DNA from: Larix kaempferi
Lineage: Eukaryota > Streptophyta > Pinopsida > Pinales > Pinaceae
DNA length: 64,000 nt
Reading direction: 5' to 3'
Assembly: GCA_027924585.1 (NCBI GenBank)
Contig: BSBM01000865.1
Span: 9,329,739 to 9,393,738 of the forward strand
In this document: one piece after another, positions 35,248 to 47,335 of the stretch
Position numbering within the stretch: the stretch's first letter is position 1
Layout of the letters: every line of letters starts with the position of its first letter
The notes under the pieces: model-generated
The model's input: the letters and a program-made list of their open reading frames with translations, nothing else
The model's database searches: none
What the model was told of the DNA's origin: nothing
Translations under genes and position numbers: made by a program

Positions 35248-35913
35248 TGTGATATTTTACATTTCCTAGATCTAGATTCAATATGACAACTTCACTTGGA
35301 ATATTTCTGAGAATAAGAGAAGAAGAATAGAGAATATATCTTGAGAAAAAATCATTGTGTGTTATTCATCAATATTTTTACAATATATAATACATCCTCA
35401 AGAGATAAAATAGAATGCCTTAAAGGTAAGTTGTAAAGCACAAAAAAGAAAGGCTTACTAAAGGCAAAAAAAAGCCTAGGTGTCAAAAGCACTTTCTAAA
35501 ACAGTCTAAAGGCTCACAAATTGGATGAATATGGTATGGAATCTCATGAGTGATGCAAATGGAATGTAATGATGACTTTTGGAGAGAAGAAAGAGGTGGA
35601 TGTTGAATTGGCCAAGTGGAGAGAGTTTCCAAGTCAACTAGCTTTACCTTATCCACTAGGAAGTAGAAAAAAATAGGATAAGTTGTCTAAATCAGGAAAG
35701 TGTCTTTCTAATTCATGAATAAAATAAAATCATACATAATCCAAGGAAATCTTATCCATAATCTATCCAAATTATTTTTAGTGATTTAGGTAGCAAGTGG
35801 TCCACTAAAAGACAAAACTAGGCCAATTTACCTTGTTTACACCTAGGAAAATTAATCTCAAGGATTAATTAAATATATCCTAAGTATGGAATGGGTTTTT
35901 AAATGTTACAACA
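35248..35913 (-). repeat. 3' LTR of the 35248-46062 element
   Basis: On the plus strand begins TGTGATATTTTACA and ends ATGTTACAACA. Aligns along its length with 45393-46062. Confidence 0.9.
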
Positions 35914-35922
35914 CACCCCCTT
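35914..35922 (-). other. Polypurine tract
   Basis: The minus strand reads aagggggtg immediately before the 3' LTR. Confidence 0.78.
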
Positions 35923-36182
35923 ACTCCTGACTTTATGTGGTGAATATCATAAATATCATAAATATAGGGCCCAAGCAACAAGGCTTATGGTCACCCCAAC
36001 ACAAAAAATTATTAGTCCATGTAAAATGAGGAAACGGGGAAAACCACATGGGAACAAAACCCTTCCTCAAAAATGGAAATGTCCGAATGTATTCATACTG
36101 TCTTGTTCTTCACTTGGAGGACCTGAATGTACTGCTTCTGAGTAACATACTTGATGAAGAGGTTGTGGATTCCATGATCATG

Positions 36183-36646
36183 CATCAATGCATCAATGTG
36201 GTGTAGGCAAAAACCATGTGTAGAGGCTCTATGGAACTCATCATCTGATGATGGAGGAGCATCATATGAGTGATTCTTTTGTTATAACATATATGATCTG
36301 ATTTGGATACATAATCAATGATGGAAAAGAGATCTGTGCATATTCCTTCCCAAAGAGCATCAATGGACTCAACAGAATCAACTTCTTGTGCAGCTGCAAT
36401 GTGGTGAATCAAACTTTGTACCTTCTTCTCAAACTGATGTAGAACCTTTATGATATTATAAAGGAGATCATGTAGCTATGAAATATCAGAATATGAGCCA
36501 TATGGAACAGAAAACAACAATGGTGTAGTGTCTCCATGATCAAATAGGATTTCAGTAGGAAAAGAGTAGGCAACTAGATCACCCTGATAGCTGAGCAAGT
36601 CTAGAGGGTTTGAGGACTTGATATTTGAACCATGAGTGATGGTATT
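36183..36646 (-). pseudogene. ORF2 C-terminal part, second copy
   Basis: Minus-strand frames contain DLVAYSFPTE, GDTTPLLFSVPYGSYSDIS and then AQEVDSVESIDALWEG and LFSIIDYVSKSDH, colinear with ORF2 at 33350-33700. Stops and a frameshift after about 36185 break it. Its upstream part lies beyond the insertions, at 38271-38318 and 43998-44170, and there includes the conserved hydrophobic stretch (SYIASLVSVVIMSAISFIGW). Function unknown, as for the plus-strand copy. Confidence 0.7.
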
Positions 36647-38270
36647 GTAATGTCCCCATTTTGACCCCCTTTGCATTTAAATCGTAAATGATGTAAATAT
36701 TGTAATTTAATCATGGTGAGGAGCTCAAGGCCAAGGCCCCACCATTGATTTAGCGTTTTATGTATCGGCAATTAAAAATAGATGCCTATGGTTCTTGTGC
36801 TAGATAGGCACAATGTAAATTAAGACATCATGTAAATGCGAATTTTAATGAAAAACCCACAACTAGCTATGCAATGCAACAAAGAGATGGGGGGCATGAT
36901 TCTACAAGGAATAGGGAGGGAAATTATTCAAACCCTTGAGCCAATGGTGTTAATCCATGTGTCAATGAGAAAACCCATGAACCACCAACTACCCATTTTG
37001 GGTTATGCACCCAATCATTTAATTCTTCCAAGAGTTGGTTGAGGCAATTAATGCCTTGGGAATGAAGAGGTATGGCAACCAATTTCGTGCATGGGCAAGC
37101 CATCAACCTGGGAATTCGTATTTTTGCTTCTTGGGCAAGAAAACACCCACGAAATGGTGCCCAAAGCCATTCTAAACCCATGGTCTTTCCTCTCTCACGC
37201 AGTCTGAACTACTGGGTCTTTCCCCGTGATGTTTTTCACCATTTTTCCTGCATTTTCCATGCCTGAGAGCTCCTTTTTGCATTGTACAACAGCTGGGAGA
37301 GAAGGGCCACGATTTGGGACTGTTATGGAGGTCGTTTTGCCCCAAAATGCCCATGGACGTTTTTCTGAAAACGGATTTGGCTTCCCAGGGTTGTTCCCCA
37401 AATTCCAGTTTTGTTTTTGGGTTTCCCACGTTTTTCTGAAGCTAATGAAAGCCCCATCTTTGGGAATCTCACTGTAAAGACGTTTCTTCATGCCCAACAC
37501 TTATACTTTTGTTGTTATGTGCATCCCTGTTTTGATTTGAATCTGTGAGCAAGAAACTTGGAGTGGTAGTGGACAGAATTGGCTTGATAAACCTAGTGAA
37601 GGGAGTAACCTCTCAAGAAGATCAAGAGGGCTTTGGCTACTTTTCTATGAACACCCTGAGAGCACTAGAAAGGAAGGTATGGCTTGAGGGACTGTGTAGC
37701 AGTGAAGAGAATTCTTCCTTGTGTTGGGTGTGTAGGTATTGTGGGTGCCAAGTTAGATAGATCTTATATAGGTATCCCTGGATCTGTGCTTGAGCTCACT
37801 AGCTTAGCAACTCTTCCTTCCATTTCCTAATAGCCTGATAAACCCAACTGTAGTTTGGCTTGGCCGATTTGGTGTATCTTTGGGCTATGTGTGAGTCTGT
37901 TGTTACCTGATTCCTTGTAGAGATCATGCCCAGCTCGGGGGTGGTAGTGTGCGGAGATATTGATGACCACAACTGACCTATGGTTGGGTGGAACGTTGCA
38001 GTTGCATAGCCAGTTGCTGGGGACTACTTTGCTAAGATAAGTATTCTCTTTTATAAATGCTACAATGTCTTTATTTAATGGCTGTCACAGAAATGTTGAA
38101 TGTATGTTAGATATTTAACATGATTTTTTTTATTCCGCTGTATTTCTATAACATGCACATGTATATGTCTTTTTATCAATGAGTTTTTACTTAATGGATA
38201 TGGGGCTAGATGCCTAATTTTAGCACCATGTCCTCTCTATCATGCTGGTATGATGGGAGGGGACATTACA
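36647..38270. mobile_element. Solo-LTR-like insertion, 1.62 kb
   Basis: Begins TGTAATGTCCCC and ends GGGGACATTACA, a perfect 12-bp terminal inverted repeat with TG...CA ends. Perfect 5-bp duplications ggtat flank it (36642-36646 and 38271-38275). It lies inside ORF2 of the copia-type element. It has the same tips as 5853-7622 but I see little interior similarity, so the two are likely related families. The short open frames in it (36836-37760) show no domains. Confidence 0.8.
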
Positions 38271-38322
38271 GGTATCAGGTCCAGACATGTGTAACAACAG
38301 TCCAATGATGGAAAAACACATG

Positions 38323-41300
38323 TGTTAACACCCAAAATGACCCCCTAGGTTGTGGGAGAGGGAAAACTGGGGTAACCACTAACCAATCTTTAGACTTAAG
38401 CTACTGACCCAGCTTAGTCTGAGAGGGCTCTCTCTACAGCTCTATGAAAGACTGGAGTAATCAAAGTTGTCAACAATGAAAACATGCACTAGCATTCATC
38501 ATTCAAGATATTCAATTACAACAATACAGAAGATCAGATTTATGTGGGAAACAAAATGGTTTAAATGTGGCTTGGATGAAACGTATGAATCTTTATTTGG
38601 GAAATGGAGTCACATTCAAACAAACTCTGAAAATTCATTTACAAATGCTTCACAAATGCATTAACACAGGGGCGAGGTAGTAAAGATCCCGTAGTCAAAG
38701 TGATTTTAATTGGTGAAACAGAAGAGAGAAACAATCCATTGACATAAGGCATACAATGATGAATCCTATATCAATTTTAGCAGAAAAGTAATGGTGGAAT
38801 ACTTGGAAAAAGATAAGTAGAGCATAATTTCTATGAATTCTACTTAGCTATCACACTGCACCAAGTATGAAAGAATGTTACAGACTGGAATTAACAATGA
38901 GAGATACACAATTCACATGGAAAAAAGAAGGAACAAACTACAAGACCAATTACACAAGAATCCCTGAGAAAACATTGGCTCAGCTCTGCAAATCTTTATT
39001 CAAAATATAGCTCAAAATGTCTTACAGAATGATACACAAAATTCCCATAAAGGTTTTCAACAATAATTTTCAACACTTTATCATTCTATTACATCGCATA
39101 TATATATGCTGGGAGTCCTCTTGCTCAACTCATCTAAACCAAAAATAGTTATATTGGAGTGACACCTCATTCAGGTTGTTTTTCCACTATCACAACGAAA
39201 TAGAAAACAGGTAGAAACTGGCCTAACTGCTTTCTTACAATCCACCGGTATTCTTACTAACATTTACTTCAAAAAAGTAAAGATAGTAAAATAATAGTTT
39301 TCCCGCTGGCTATTTATATAGCCGCCTCAAAGAATATTACAAATTATCAAAAATAGGAAAGTCTTGTAAGAAGTCTATGATTCCAGGAAAACATCAACAA
39401 CTATAAAAAGACAGGTATCACTGTGGAAGATAGAGAAAGTATAGCGATCTATTGTACTTTTCTACATTAGCCCTTGGTCTGTAGGTGGAAGGTCATAGTC
39501 CATCATTTCCTTTACCATCACTCGTATCTCGATGTGCTCTGCATAGGAAAATGGGGGAATCCTTTCGCCAATGGCAATCAACCTATTCAATATTTCAAAG
39601 TCCTCTTCGACCAACTCAATCAGAGCCTTGCCTATAAGCAGTTGGTTCAGATGTTTGAACTTTGTATGATCCATTCTTATCGTCCACAGTAGGTTTTTAT
39701 AAGCCTTAGGGGATATTAGCTCCTGGTCATCTTTCCAGAATGCAGGTAACCCCATTTCGACCAGCTTATCAAACAGTCCTTTGAACTCTACCACTTGTCC
39801 CTTCATTTCTTGGACTTTGGCTTCCACACTCTCGATCTGCGCATATTTCCCCAGAACCCTTTGTGCTGCTACAAGTGTTGCGATCCGGATCCCGATATTC
39901 AGCTTAATCCTTTCTTCTTCGGATAGATCATTCAAGAAAGTGATGGAAATTAGTGTCGTTTCTTTAGGCCTTTGGATTAAGGTATGCTTTGCAACTTCAC
40001 AACCTTCTAGAACGTCACTAATGGTTTTCTTCTTTATCCTTATAAACTCAAGGTAGGGTCTAAAGTTCTCAGCTTCCTTAATGATCATGTCCCATACCAA
40101 GTGTTTACATCCTTGCAAAGCCACCTACCCGGTAACCTGATGAGTGAGCTTTTTATTCATCTCAATCAATTCCTTGTGCTTCTTTTGGAGGACCTTCAGA
40201 TCTTCTTCCTTTTTATTACTCTCTTCTTCCAATCTGTGAGATTTTTCTTTCAGCTCTTTGATTTCCACGTCTTTCAGGCTAATGTGGGACATAACCTGCA
40301 CCAGACTGTCGGTACCATTGCTTTCTCCACTTTGGTTCGAATTGGTAGGCTGCATGTCCAATTTGGACAAGTTAGTTTTCAAATCATCAAGCTACTTTTC
40401 TAAGTTTATCCTCTCTTTTTTCCAGCTATCTTCCTTCTCGGCAAACTTCAGCAATTCTGCTTTGCATTCACTTATTTCCTTAGACAAGTCTTCTTTTTGT
40501 GTTTCGAAGTCTATCTCTTCGGGAGCTTCGATCAACCGGATATTTGGAACTTTTTCCTTCTTCTGTAGCTTCTGAATCAGCTTGTCTTTCTCCGCTAACA
40601 TCTTGCTCATGCTTTTTCCTCCGTCGTCACTTATGACCAAGTCAGATTGTACCTTTCTGACCTGCTGTTGAAGTGCCCATTTTCACTTTTCTCCTGCTTT
40701 AATTGGTTTTCCAGTTTTTTTACAGTAACCAACAAGTTATCACTTTTCAAGGAAGCTTTTACAAAATCATCATACACAAGGTCAGTAACCTATTTGGGAA
40801 ACTAGATTTTGTCTAGTACTGGTATCTTTTGCCAATTGATCCTTGTTTCGGTCACTCCATCTTCTGTCAATACTGCTAAGTTTAAGATGTTATTATTTAT
40901 ACTTCTGTTAGTCATCAAGGAAGTCTTAGACAATCTTATGGCGATAGGCATTGCATCAAACAACCTTTGGGCCAAAGCTCGCTTGTTTTGATTGTATTGT
41001 TCACAGAGGTCAGCCTTGGACTGAAACGTATTACCGACATCTCCTTCTTTAACATCTTGAAACTTGTATTCTACAACCTGAATCTCAGGAGCCGAAGACT
41101 CCTCATCATATGCCCCTCCAATATCCATTTGAACAGTCAATTCTTATTGAGATGCTACAAAAACCAACTCCTCTTTAGTTGGGGAAGCAATTGACTCGGC
41201 TTGAATAGCCGCAACAACTAACTCATCATGTATTTATAATTTAGGCCGCTTGTCTATATTACCTTCTTCAGTATCCATATCCATGACTTCTTCTAAGTCT

Positions 41301-43992
41301 CTTTTTCGGCCCACCTCCATGGTGTCCGGCACTTGATCTAAATCCATCATTAAATCGGAAATCATGAGATCTCCTCCTTGTGTCTCCACTGCTTCCTCCA
41401 CCTCGGGTTCCCAACACAACAAATTTCGCCCCTTCAGCACCCCTTCTGGTTCTGCATGCTCAAAAGCACTGAGGTTACATTCCTTCCTTCTCTTGGAAAT
41501 TATATGCAAGGGGTCATATTTGATGGCTACATCCTTCCTGAACCCTAGCGACTTTAATAACTCTTCCACTTCTGACAAAGCTTCTTTATTCTTCACAATG
41601 AAAGGCCCTACCTTCCAAGGACATTTCACATCTGTGCTCTTCTTATGTTTCAGGAATTGCAACTCTTCCAGGGCCAATTTCTATCTAATAAATTCAAGAG
41701 CAAAGATCCGCAATGTTAAAAAAGCAAGTAGAACATAAGGCTCCTGCACAAAACCGTACAACCTAATAACTGTAGCCTCTTTTAACAAAACCCAGTCACC
41801 GACTGCCAGTTCGTCCTTCAACTGCATCATTGTTTTCATTTCAGGTAGCACTCTAGGAAATTATTCCCCAAAAATGATATTATAAACAGGGGGCAAAACA
41901 TAGTTTAAATAATTGAAAACATTGTCTACCAGAACATCAGTCTCAAGCAGTGAGGAGAAATGTGGGCTTTCGGCGCTGCTATACATAATAATTTTCATCA
42001 ACTGCGTTTGATATCTAAAAAACCTGGTACTTGAGAAATTGCTTAACTGTACATGTATCTTTTCCGCCAAAAATTCATCAAACTTCAGGGGTGAGATAAG
42101 CTTGCTTTTGGACCTGGCCAAACTGATGCTAATCCTAAAGAGTAAACCTAATTGGACTTCAGTCACCCACAAATCAGTATCCAACCCTAGAAACTCATCT
42201 AATAAAGAAAGAACCAATTGGGAATTGTCATCAAAAAGGATGACATTTAGGGGGTAGGGTTCCTCAGAGATTTTGGAGTCGGGTTTCAGGCATGTGGTTA
42301 AGAAGGCTTGACGGCTTTCGGGGTTGATTTGGCGGTACAAGGAAACCACCGACTCTTCAGAAAAAGCTTCCTACTCTTGGTACTGAGACTTTGGAATGAA
42401 AAAGGAATCCCTAATGGCTGACGCATCTATATTACAGATAACTTTGGACCTACAAGCATCCATAATTACTCTTTGAGGTTCTGAGTAATTAGAGAAACAC
42501 CACGCTACAAACTCAGGAAAAGAGAACACCTGGTCAAGGCAAAAGAAAATGAACGATGACCTAAAGACTCCATGGATATCCAGTCCCTGTTCATGCAAGG
42601 TTTCTAGTCTCTTCTTAATTTCTGGAACTAGGAGCCGAAGGCATGTGTCAAATACATATGCATCCCTATCTTCTAGGGCTATCTTAACCCTAGAACTAGT
42701 AGAAGCTTCTTCTTCCGTCACCTTATGACTGTAAAAGACTTAGATTTTTCAGAGAATGGCGATTACAGACCTTACCTGTCACCTTTGGAAGCCCTGCATG
42801 CACCCTGTCGAAGGTTCTGGCACCTTCGTCGTCTACCACTCGTCGAAGGCTCCTTGACTTCGACAGGCTTCCGAAACAAATGTCAACCTTCGCGGGCACT
42901 TCTTATATATATAATCGGGTTTCCATAACTTCTGCCCTCTTTGGCCTGTTGTCCTTTGATCTCAGCTGTCTGAACTCTCACGTGTTTAATTTCCATCGTC
43001 AAATCTGACTGCTCCTTTACCTGTTGATTTGAAAACCTACCCATCTCCATCTTTGGATCCTCACCACTAATCCTTATCTGGGCCGTTAATCTCATTTGCA
43101 TGCATCTAGAGGGTAGCATCGCATGCACCCAGAAATCTTCTCCTATATCACCCTTTCTCTATGCGACAAGCTGTGGAGCTGACACCTTTCCAGTGGGACC
43201 CAGACCATCGCATCTAGCCTGCCACTATCCCTCGTGCTACTTCTTGGTGCGATGGTGTATAACAACCATCCGCTTCTTCTCAGATGTATATCCATGGTGA
43301 GTCTCCAGACTCGACTTAGCTTTTAGGTCCTTCGTCTACTAGTGGGGTCCCCGTTGTTATACTCTGTGAGTTTCCAGCCCCCACCAGCCATTGATCTGGC
43401 TCTTCTTTCTACCTGAACCGTAGATCTATCGGAGACTCGAGCTCTTTTTCCAGTAAATAGACCCGAACCCTTCGATCTCAAAAAGATCATCTCCGTCGTA
43501 GATCTTGCATATGTCCCCACCATCGCATGCACCTAACTGGGCATCGTTCACTGCTCTTTCCTCTTTGTGACGTGATCCTAAGCTGACACCTGTCCGGTAG
43601 GCTCCGGCCCATCGCATACTCATATTCCCTTTCTTCCTCGCGACTTGGCCATGCGACGGTCCCTTTAAAACCGTAGATCTTGCTCCCGCCCTTAATCAAT
43701 GGTGCCGATCTATGCGCCATTTAATATTTCATAAATTTTCCCAGGGACTATAGGTTTTAGGGTATTTCTCCATTTACCTTAAGTCATTCCTTTCACCTAT
43801 CAATACGTAGCCCTTTACATTAGCCCTTTATTACATCGGACCCCTTCTAGACCATTATGTCTCTTGCCTTAGCACCTGGCCATTGTCGATGGAGATCACT
43901 TCAAGATTTTTCCTCAGGTAGCTGTCTGACCTTCCATCTTTCATGTATAGGTCTTTATGCTATAAAAGAGAAAAAATATATAGGTGCTAACA
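38323..43992. mobile_element. 5.67-kb TG...CA insertion with a long decayed ORF
   Basis: Begins TGTTAACACC and ends GGTGCTAACA, giving a 10-bp terminal inverted repeat with one mismatch. Perfect 5-bp duplications acatg flank it (38318-38322 and 43993-43997). The flanks join cleanly into ORF2 of the host copia-type element, which confirms the boundaries. I find no LTR pair, primer site or pol inside. The minus strand carries a 3.26-kb reading frame. The ends and duplication fit a very long solo LTR with a gene inside it, or an element class I cannot name. Repeated blocks (about 43098-43240 and 43515-43660, both with catcgcatgcacc and ctgacacct) lie upstream of the ORF. Confidence 0.75.
39462..42721 (-). 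pseudogene. Long orphan protein with C-terminal coiled coil, decayed
   Basis: From ATG at 42721 a single minus-strand frame runs to about 40675 with stops near 42371, 41861, 41680, 41234, 41140 and 40802. After one frameshift near 40672 it runs on to 39462, with stops near 40392 and 40125. Total length is about 1085 codons. The N-terminal third looks globular (FRSSFIFFCLDQVFSFPEF, then NPESRQAFLTTCLKP). An acidic middle (about 41280-41400) precedes a charged heptad-like region at about 40640-40125 (EIKELKEKSHRLEEESNKKE), a clear coiled coil. Then comes another helical domain. A TATA-like tract is at 42902-42914, about 180 bp upstream. I recognise no family; it is not gag, pol or a DDE transposase by motif. 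It lies wholly within the TG...CA insertion, so it was probably carried by it. Confidence 0.68.
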
Positions 43993-44209
43993 ACATGTAT
44001 TTCCAACCAATGAAAGATATGGCAGACATAATAACAACAGAGACAAGTGACGCAATGTAGGAAACCATGGAATTGTGCAGTTTCTTAACTAGAGAACTTG
44101 GGGGTTGTAGGGTATTTTGTGCATCCTATGGTTTGGAAAATGGTGTGGAAGGTGTCATGACCTGCATATCAGACTATATATCATATTCAAAATCATATTA
44201 TGAAATATT

Positions 44210-45312
44210 TCAATGGAGGTGGAAGGACCTTTCAGAAGACAAGTCAGAAACTTGTGAAAAATGACTAGGTTTGGGAGAAGACTTTGGTGTACTGACTGGA
44301 GATTGTACCAAGGAAGAGGTGAAGGTTTCTGATTCCGATATATTAGAATGTGAATCAAAATCAGAGACATAAGAAATAGTTTTGGCTATAGCACTCAAAT
44401 CATAAACATTATTACCTTTATGAGTAGCTTGGAGACATTGTTCTTGTTCTTTCCTTGCAAAATCAAGAACATCGATGTTATGTTCTTCAAGCATATTGGT
44501 CATGATGTCCAATTTATTCTTGAAGAAAGACTTCTCAGGATGGGTACCTTTGCAGAAATAATAACACTTGGGCTTCTCCTTATTTTTATTCATCTTCTTG
44601 GTTTTTGAATCTTCATCAGATTCCTCTTCATCTAACAACATCTTTCGTTTTCCTTGGATGTAACATTCTTGGAACTCTTTGCTCCATGAGAAACAAGTGA
44701 AATATCCTTGGAGGGAGTTAGATCCCTCATTTGAACTAGCTTGTCCTTATCCTTAGTGAGTGATTCAATGAATTCATCCAAGGTTGGCATCTTCCAATTG
44801 GGAACTGCAAGTTTTGCAGTATGAAATGTAGACACAAACACTTAGTATTCAGAGCTCAGTTTTGACATAATAGTAAGGATTAACTACTCATCCTTCTTAT
44901 CTATGCCACACTGCTTGAGTTGAAGCACTAGGTTCTTGAATCTTGATATGAATTCTTCCATTGAATCAAAATTGCTTGGACTAAGTGAGATCAACTCAAT
45001 CTCCAATAGATGACTTCTGAGCTCATATTGCTTTCCAAAAAGAGACTCTAAATTTGTCCATACTTGATTTGGAGTGGTTAGAGTTTCAATATGGAATAGA
45101 AGATCTGGAGATACAGATAGACAAAGGAAACCATAATCTTCATCAATCCTATTGAACCATTTTGATTTTAGTGCAACAGCTCTTGGCTCAGTTTCAAGCC
45201 CCATAGTGACTCTATAAAGTCCTTTACTTCGAAGTTGGATGATCATATGCGCCTTCCAGTCAAATTAGTTGAAAGGAGTGAGAATCATAGCTTTAAATTG
45301 ATTTTGATCCAT
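44210..45312 (-). pseudogene. Copia-type Gag of the minus-strand element
   Basis: ATG at 45310-45312 starts a Gag homologous to that at 31936-33135: ELISLSPSNFDSMEEFISRF, LQLKQCGIDKKDE, then VFVSTFHTAKLAVPNWKMP. Stops occur at about 45255, 44884 and 44848, with a frameshift near 44640. The zinc-knuckle region reads CYYFCKGTHPEKSF, so the last Cys is lost and the spacing is altered. The Ser-rich tail (SESETFTSSLVQSPVSTPKS) is kept. It is more decayed than its relative. Confidence 0.88.
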
Positions 45313-45380
45313 GCTTGTGTGCACCTGGTGATGGAAATATCCTGCAAAAAACACTCTGTAAATTGCTATGAATCAGTCTA

Positions 45381-45392
45381 TCTCTGATACCA
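45381..45392 (-). other. Primer-binding site
   Basis: The minus strand reads TGGTATCAGAGA directly before the LTR edge at 45393. Confidence 0.87.
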
Positions 45393-46062
45393 TGTGATAT
45401 TTTAGATTGCCTATATCTATATTCAATATGACAACTTCACTGGGAATATTTATGAGAATGAGAGAAGAAGAATAGAGAAGATATATTGAGAAAAACACAC
45501 TGTGTATTATTCATCAATATGTTTACAATATATAATACATCCTCAAGAGAGAAAATAGAATGCCTTAAAGGAAAGTTGTAAAGCACAAAAAATTAAGGCT
45601 TACTAAAGGCAAAAAAAACCCTAGGTGTAAAAAGCACTTTCCAGAATAGTCTAAAGGCTCACGAATTCGCTGAAAATGGTATGGCATCTCATGAGTGATG
45701 TAAATGGAATTTAATGATGAATTTTGGAGAGAAGAAAGAGGTGAAGGTCAAATTGGCCAAGTGGAGAGAGTTTCCAAGTCAACTAGCTTTACCTTATCCA
45801 CTAGGAAGTAGAAAAAAAAACAGGATAAAGCTGTCTAAATCAGGAAAGTGTCTTTCTAATTCAAGAATAGAATAAAATGAGAAAGAATCCAAGGAAATCT
45901 TATCTAGAATCTATCCAAATTTGTTTTAGAGATTTAGGATAGCAAGTGGTTCACTAAAAGACAAAACTAGGCCAATTTACCTAGTCTACACCTAGGAAAA
46001 TTAATCTAGATGATTAATTAAATATATCATAGGTATGGAATGGGTTTTTATATGTTCCAACA
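45393..46062 (-). repeat. 5' LTR of the 35248-46062 element
   Basis: The plus strand begins TGTGATATTTTAGA and ends ATGTTCCAACA, followed by aagga. Confidence 0.9.
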
Positions 46063-46163
46063 AAGGATGCCATGCATAGCCATATTTTGTATGTTTAAAG
46101 ACATGTTAAATTTTAACATTGTATATATAGTACGGATGATGCACCGAGAATGGTGCATAAATT

Positions 46164-46178
46164 AGGGAGGAGGGGAAT
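46164..46178 (+). other. Possible polypurine tract and LTR start
   Basis: AGGGAGGAGGGGAA is followed by TGTAACACCTCATTTTTTACCCC, which resembles the starts of the TGTAAT insertions at 5853 and 36647. This would be the 3' LTR start of the old unit, but I could not find its 3' end or a matching 5' LTR. Confidence 0.4.
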
Positions 46179-47299
46179 GTAACACCTCATTTTTTACCCC
46201 AAGATGTAAATATGTTGTCAATATGCAAAGGATAGAAGTTGGATATCAATGGTTGAGGATGACCAAATGTATTGTAAATATGTTTGTTGATATTTAATAT
46301 AAAAATCCCTGATAACTACAAGAGGAGAAGGACAAAGAATTTATGGGGGGTTTTTATTCCACAAGTGGGGGAAGTGAGAGGGGATAAGGGGTGACAACCA
46401 TAGCTAATGTCACTAGTCATCATTAACCATTTTTACCCAAATTTATTTAAGCATAGTTGTGTATCACTTTAACTAATTATGGTATTAATTATCCTAAGTG
46501 AGATTAAAAGAGAGAAAGTGGTCACTTCTAGGGAAGTCACTTGTCAATCCATAGTCATCCATATATCTAGTGAGAAAATCATTCATTGGATGGAGGGATC
46601 ATTCATTTCATGATGAAAACGTTGGGGAGATCATTCATGCTATGGTAGCTCTATTTTGTAACCCAGAGGAAGATCATTGTTCCATAATATATCACTCGAT
46701 TCCACCCTAATAAATGATATCCTACCTACCATGATAAACCGGTGCCTACAATGTGACATCCCTAGGTCCTTGTCACAAATACTTCCTAGTCGATATGTAC
46801 TAGAGAGCTAGAAGGGGATGGGACATCCTAATGGATTGCAATGCAAGGAAGGAGGTACCTTCCCTAACATTGTGCGGGCTGATGGGGAATGAGTGAGGGG
46901 TTGGGGCCAACTATGAACGGGGGTACCCATTCCACTTGGGTAGAGGATAGGTGCCCTCGGGTGAGAAGCACTCTGAGATGAGTTTGGTTGCGTCTTGGAG
47001 AGAAAGAGGTGGTAATTTTCCCCTTGTGTACTAATAGCCCCAGCTTGAGGGTGGCATCTTTCAAAGAATGAGACGACTTGATAGAGTCCCTATGGCTAGG
47101 AGGAACATCCTTTGATTGTAGATGGTTGGAGGACATTTAAAAGATAAGTGTTGAATGTATTTGAATTCCATGGAATATATTTTTCATTAGGTGTTTGTTT
47201 AATTACTATAATTCAGTTTCCTAATTGGATGAATTATTAGACATGGTTTGAACGCAATCATGGTAGAAATATTTTAATTGAAAATTTAGTTTAATGAAT

Positions 47300-47335
<36 letters not shown>

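Larger units (their letters stand above)
35248..46062 (-). mobile_element. gag+ORF2 copia-type element with two nested insertions
   Basis: LTRs are 35248-35913 (666 bp) and 45393-46062 (670 bp). The minus-strand primer site TGGTATCAGAGA is at 45381-45392 and the polypurine tract is at 35914-35922. Perfect target duplications aagga lie at 35243-35247 and 46063-46067. Gag is at 45312-44210. ORF2 pieces lie near 44170-43998, 38318-38271 and 36646-36183 and are split by the 5.67-kb insertion (38323-43992, duplication acatg) and the solo-LTR-like insertion (36647-38270, duplication ggtat). Without these it is about 3.5 kb, close to its relative at 30895-34818. No pol is present. Confidence 0.92.

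Noticed and set aside
36836-37500. Several 60-100 residue frames on both strands
   Set aside because: They overlap each other in a solo-LTR-like insertion and carry no recognisable motif.
39781-42257. Plus-strand frames opposite the long orphan ORF
   Set aside because: Shadows of the minus-strand frame, which is far longer and has coherent composition and a coiled coil.
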